NCBI GenBank assembly: GCA_905250075.1 | Contig: CAJNOP010000012.1 | Location: forward strand, 992,001-1,056,000 | Direction of reading: 5' to 3' | From: Rotaria sp. Silwood1 | Taxonomy: Eukaryota; Rotifera; Eurotatoria; Philodinida; Philodinidae | DNA: 64,000 nucleotides | Part shown: positions 63,289 through 64,000 of the stretch, piece after piece | How the letters are laid out: every line of letters starts with the position of its first letter | Numbering within the stretch: the first letter of the stretch is position 1 | Translations under genes and position numbers: made by a program | The notes under the pieces: generated by a model | The model's input: only the letters and a program-made list of their open reading frames with translations | Databases searched by the model: none | Told to the model about the DNA's origin: nothing

Positions 63289-64000
63289 TTTCAGAGGTGT
63301 TTTTTGGCTTTTTGTTTTCTTTGTCTTAATACATGTATTCGAATTAGATTGTTGTTTTTGTTGTTAACAATGAGTATAGAAATGAAATTCATCGAAACTT
63401 GAAGTCAAATACAGTTTTATTCTGTTGATAAATGTTTTCAACATGTATTGATCTATATCTCTATTGCTATTGCCCAAAATTTCTTTTCATATCATTTCTA
63501 AAGAAACAAAAATTTTCTTTCCTATAGCCATAATGATAGTGTTATTCGAGTAAACATCATTATTTATTATTTTTTGTTCTTATGTTCTCTCACGTCGTAT
63601 TTTCTAGTCTATTTGTTTTCTTTTTGTGTCTGTAGGTCAATTTTGTGTGACTATGAAGGATAACAGAAAAAAGATACATTGTATTCTTTTCTTCTTGTGT
63701 TATGTCATTTGGTGTGTTTAGATTAGTTATTCTTTGTAAGCATATTTTGTTTTTCTTTCTATTTGTGCCTAATGCTAAATTTCCAACCGTGTTTTTTTTG
63801 TTCGCATATATATAGCAATAGAAATTATTGAGTTACACGAAAACAGTTGCAGATACGTATGCGCGAGTCTTTGTTTATTCTTTTGGCCATTTATTGCGAG
63901 TATATAGATATATATATGTGGATTGCTTTGCGTAATGCGCTCGAATATTATATTATTATTCCCATTTTCGATACATTTTTTGTTTCTTTTTTTTTCTCAA
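63289..64000. other. Region downstream of RagC
   Basis: T-rich 3' flanking sequence. No polyadenylation hexamer is obvious near the stop and no further gene was recognised before the window ends. Confidence 0.4.

Noticed and set aside
1-64000. tRNA, rRNA, CRISPR arrays, LTR-type or capsid-bearing elements
   Set aside because: I looked for TFC-arm consensus, regular spaced repeats, long direct terminal repeats and polymerase/integrase motifs and saw none.

Overview
The window is AT-rich invertebrate nuclear DNA with compact multi-exon genes. Many introns are only 50-70 bp; others reach several kb and are filled with small transposon-like palindromes. Several things point to a bdelloid rotifer (Adineta/Rotaria type): candidate splice acceptors lie just upstream of start codons, as expected for spliced-leader trans-splicing; an interstitial array resembles the TGTGGG bdelloid telomere unit; and there is a fungal/plant-type fluoride exporter. 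The species assignment is inference. All exon models were built by eye from splice consensus, reading phase and remembered family alignments. Eight of the gene models close in frame across every junction.

Layout. 83-22219 (+) is the C-terminal two thirds of a giant bridge-like lipid transfer protein (BLTP1/KIAA1109/Tweek). 24383-30512 (+) is a RUFY-type RUN + coiled-coil + FYVE endosomal adaptor. 31249-31755 (+) is a myosin essential light chain. 31965-38121 (+) is the seven-pass membrane protein TPRA1, only about 0.2 kb downstream of the light chain. Converging on TPRA1 from the minus strand are a small secreted cysteine-pair peptide (38226-38576) and a death-effector-domain protein (39124-39659). 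42208-44834 (-) is a fatty acyl-CoA reductase paralogue whose catalytic and nucleotide-binding residues are substituted. 48207-51516 (-) is a five-exon protein that I read as an RNA ligase-type nucleotidyltransferase. 55342-56256 (+) is a two-domain fluoride exporter (FEX/CrcB) cut at its 5' end by a 100-N assembly gap. 61314-63288 (+) is a RagC/D GTPase.

Mobile DNA. No autonomous element with coding capacity was seen. There are at least three hAT-like non-autonomous elements with terminal inverted repeats and 8-bp target duplications (28735-29276, 34256-34385, 53096-53894). One TA-flanked element fills the last BLTP1 intron (20751-21786). A separate palindromic family occurs at about 25340, 40649 and as one arm near 697. 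A dense cluster of foldback elements and telomere-like repeats lies at 53.1-55.0 kb, just upstream of the fluoride exporter.

Functionally the conserved genes (lipid transfer, endosome tethering, lysosomal nutrient sensing, myosin) are ordinary housekeeping genes with no evident joint pathway. The most unusual items are the RNA ligase-like gene, the substituted FAR, the FEX gene, the peptide gene and the hAT element built of GC-rich minisatellite.
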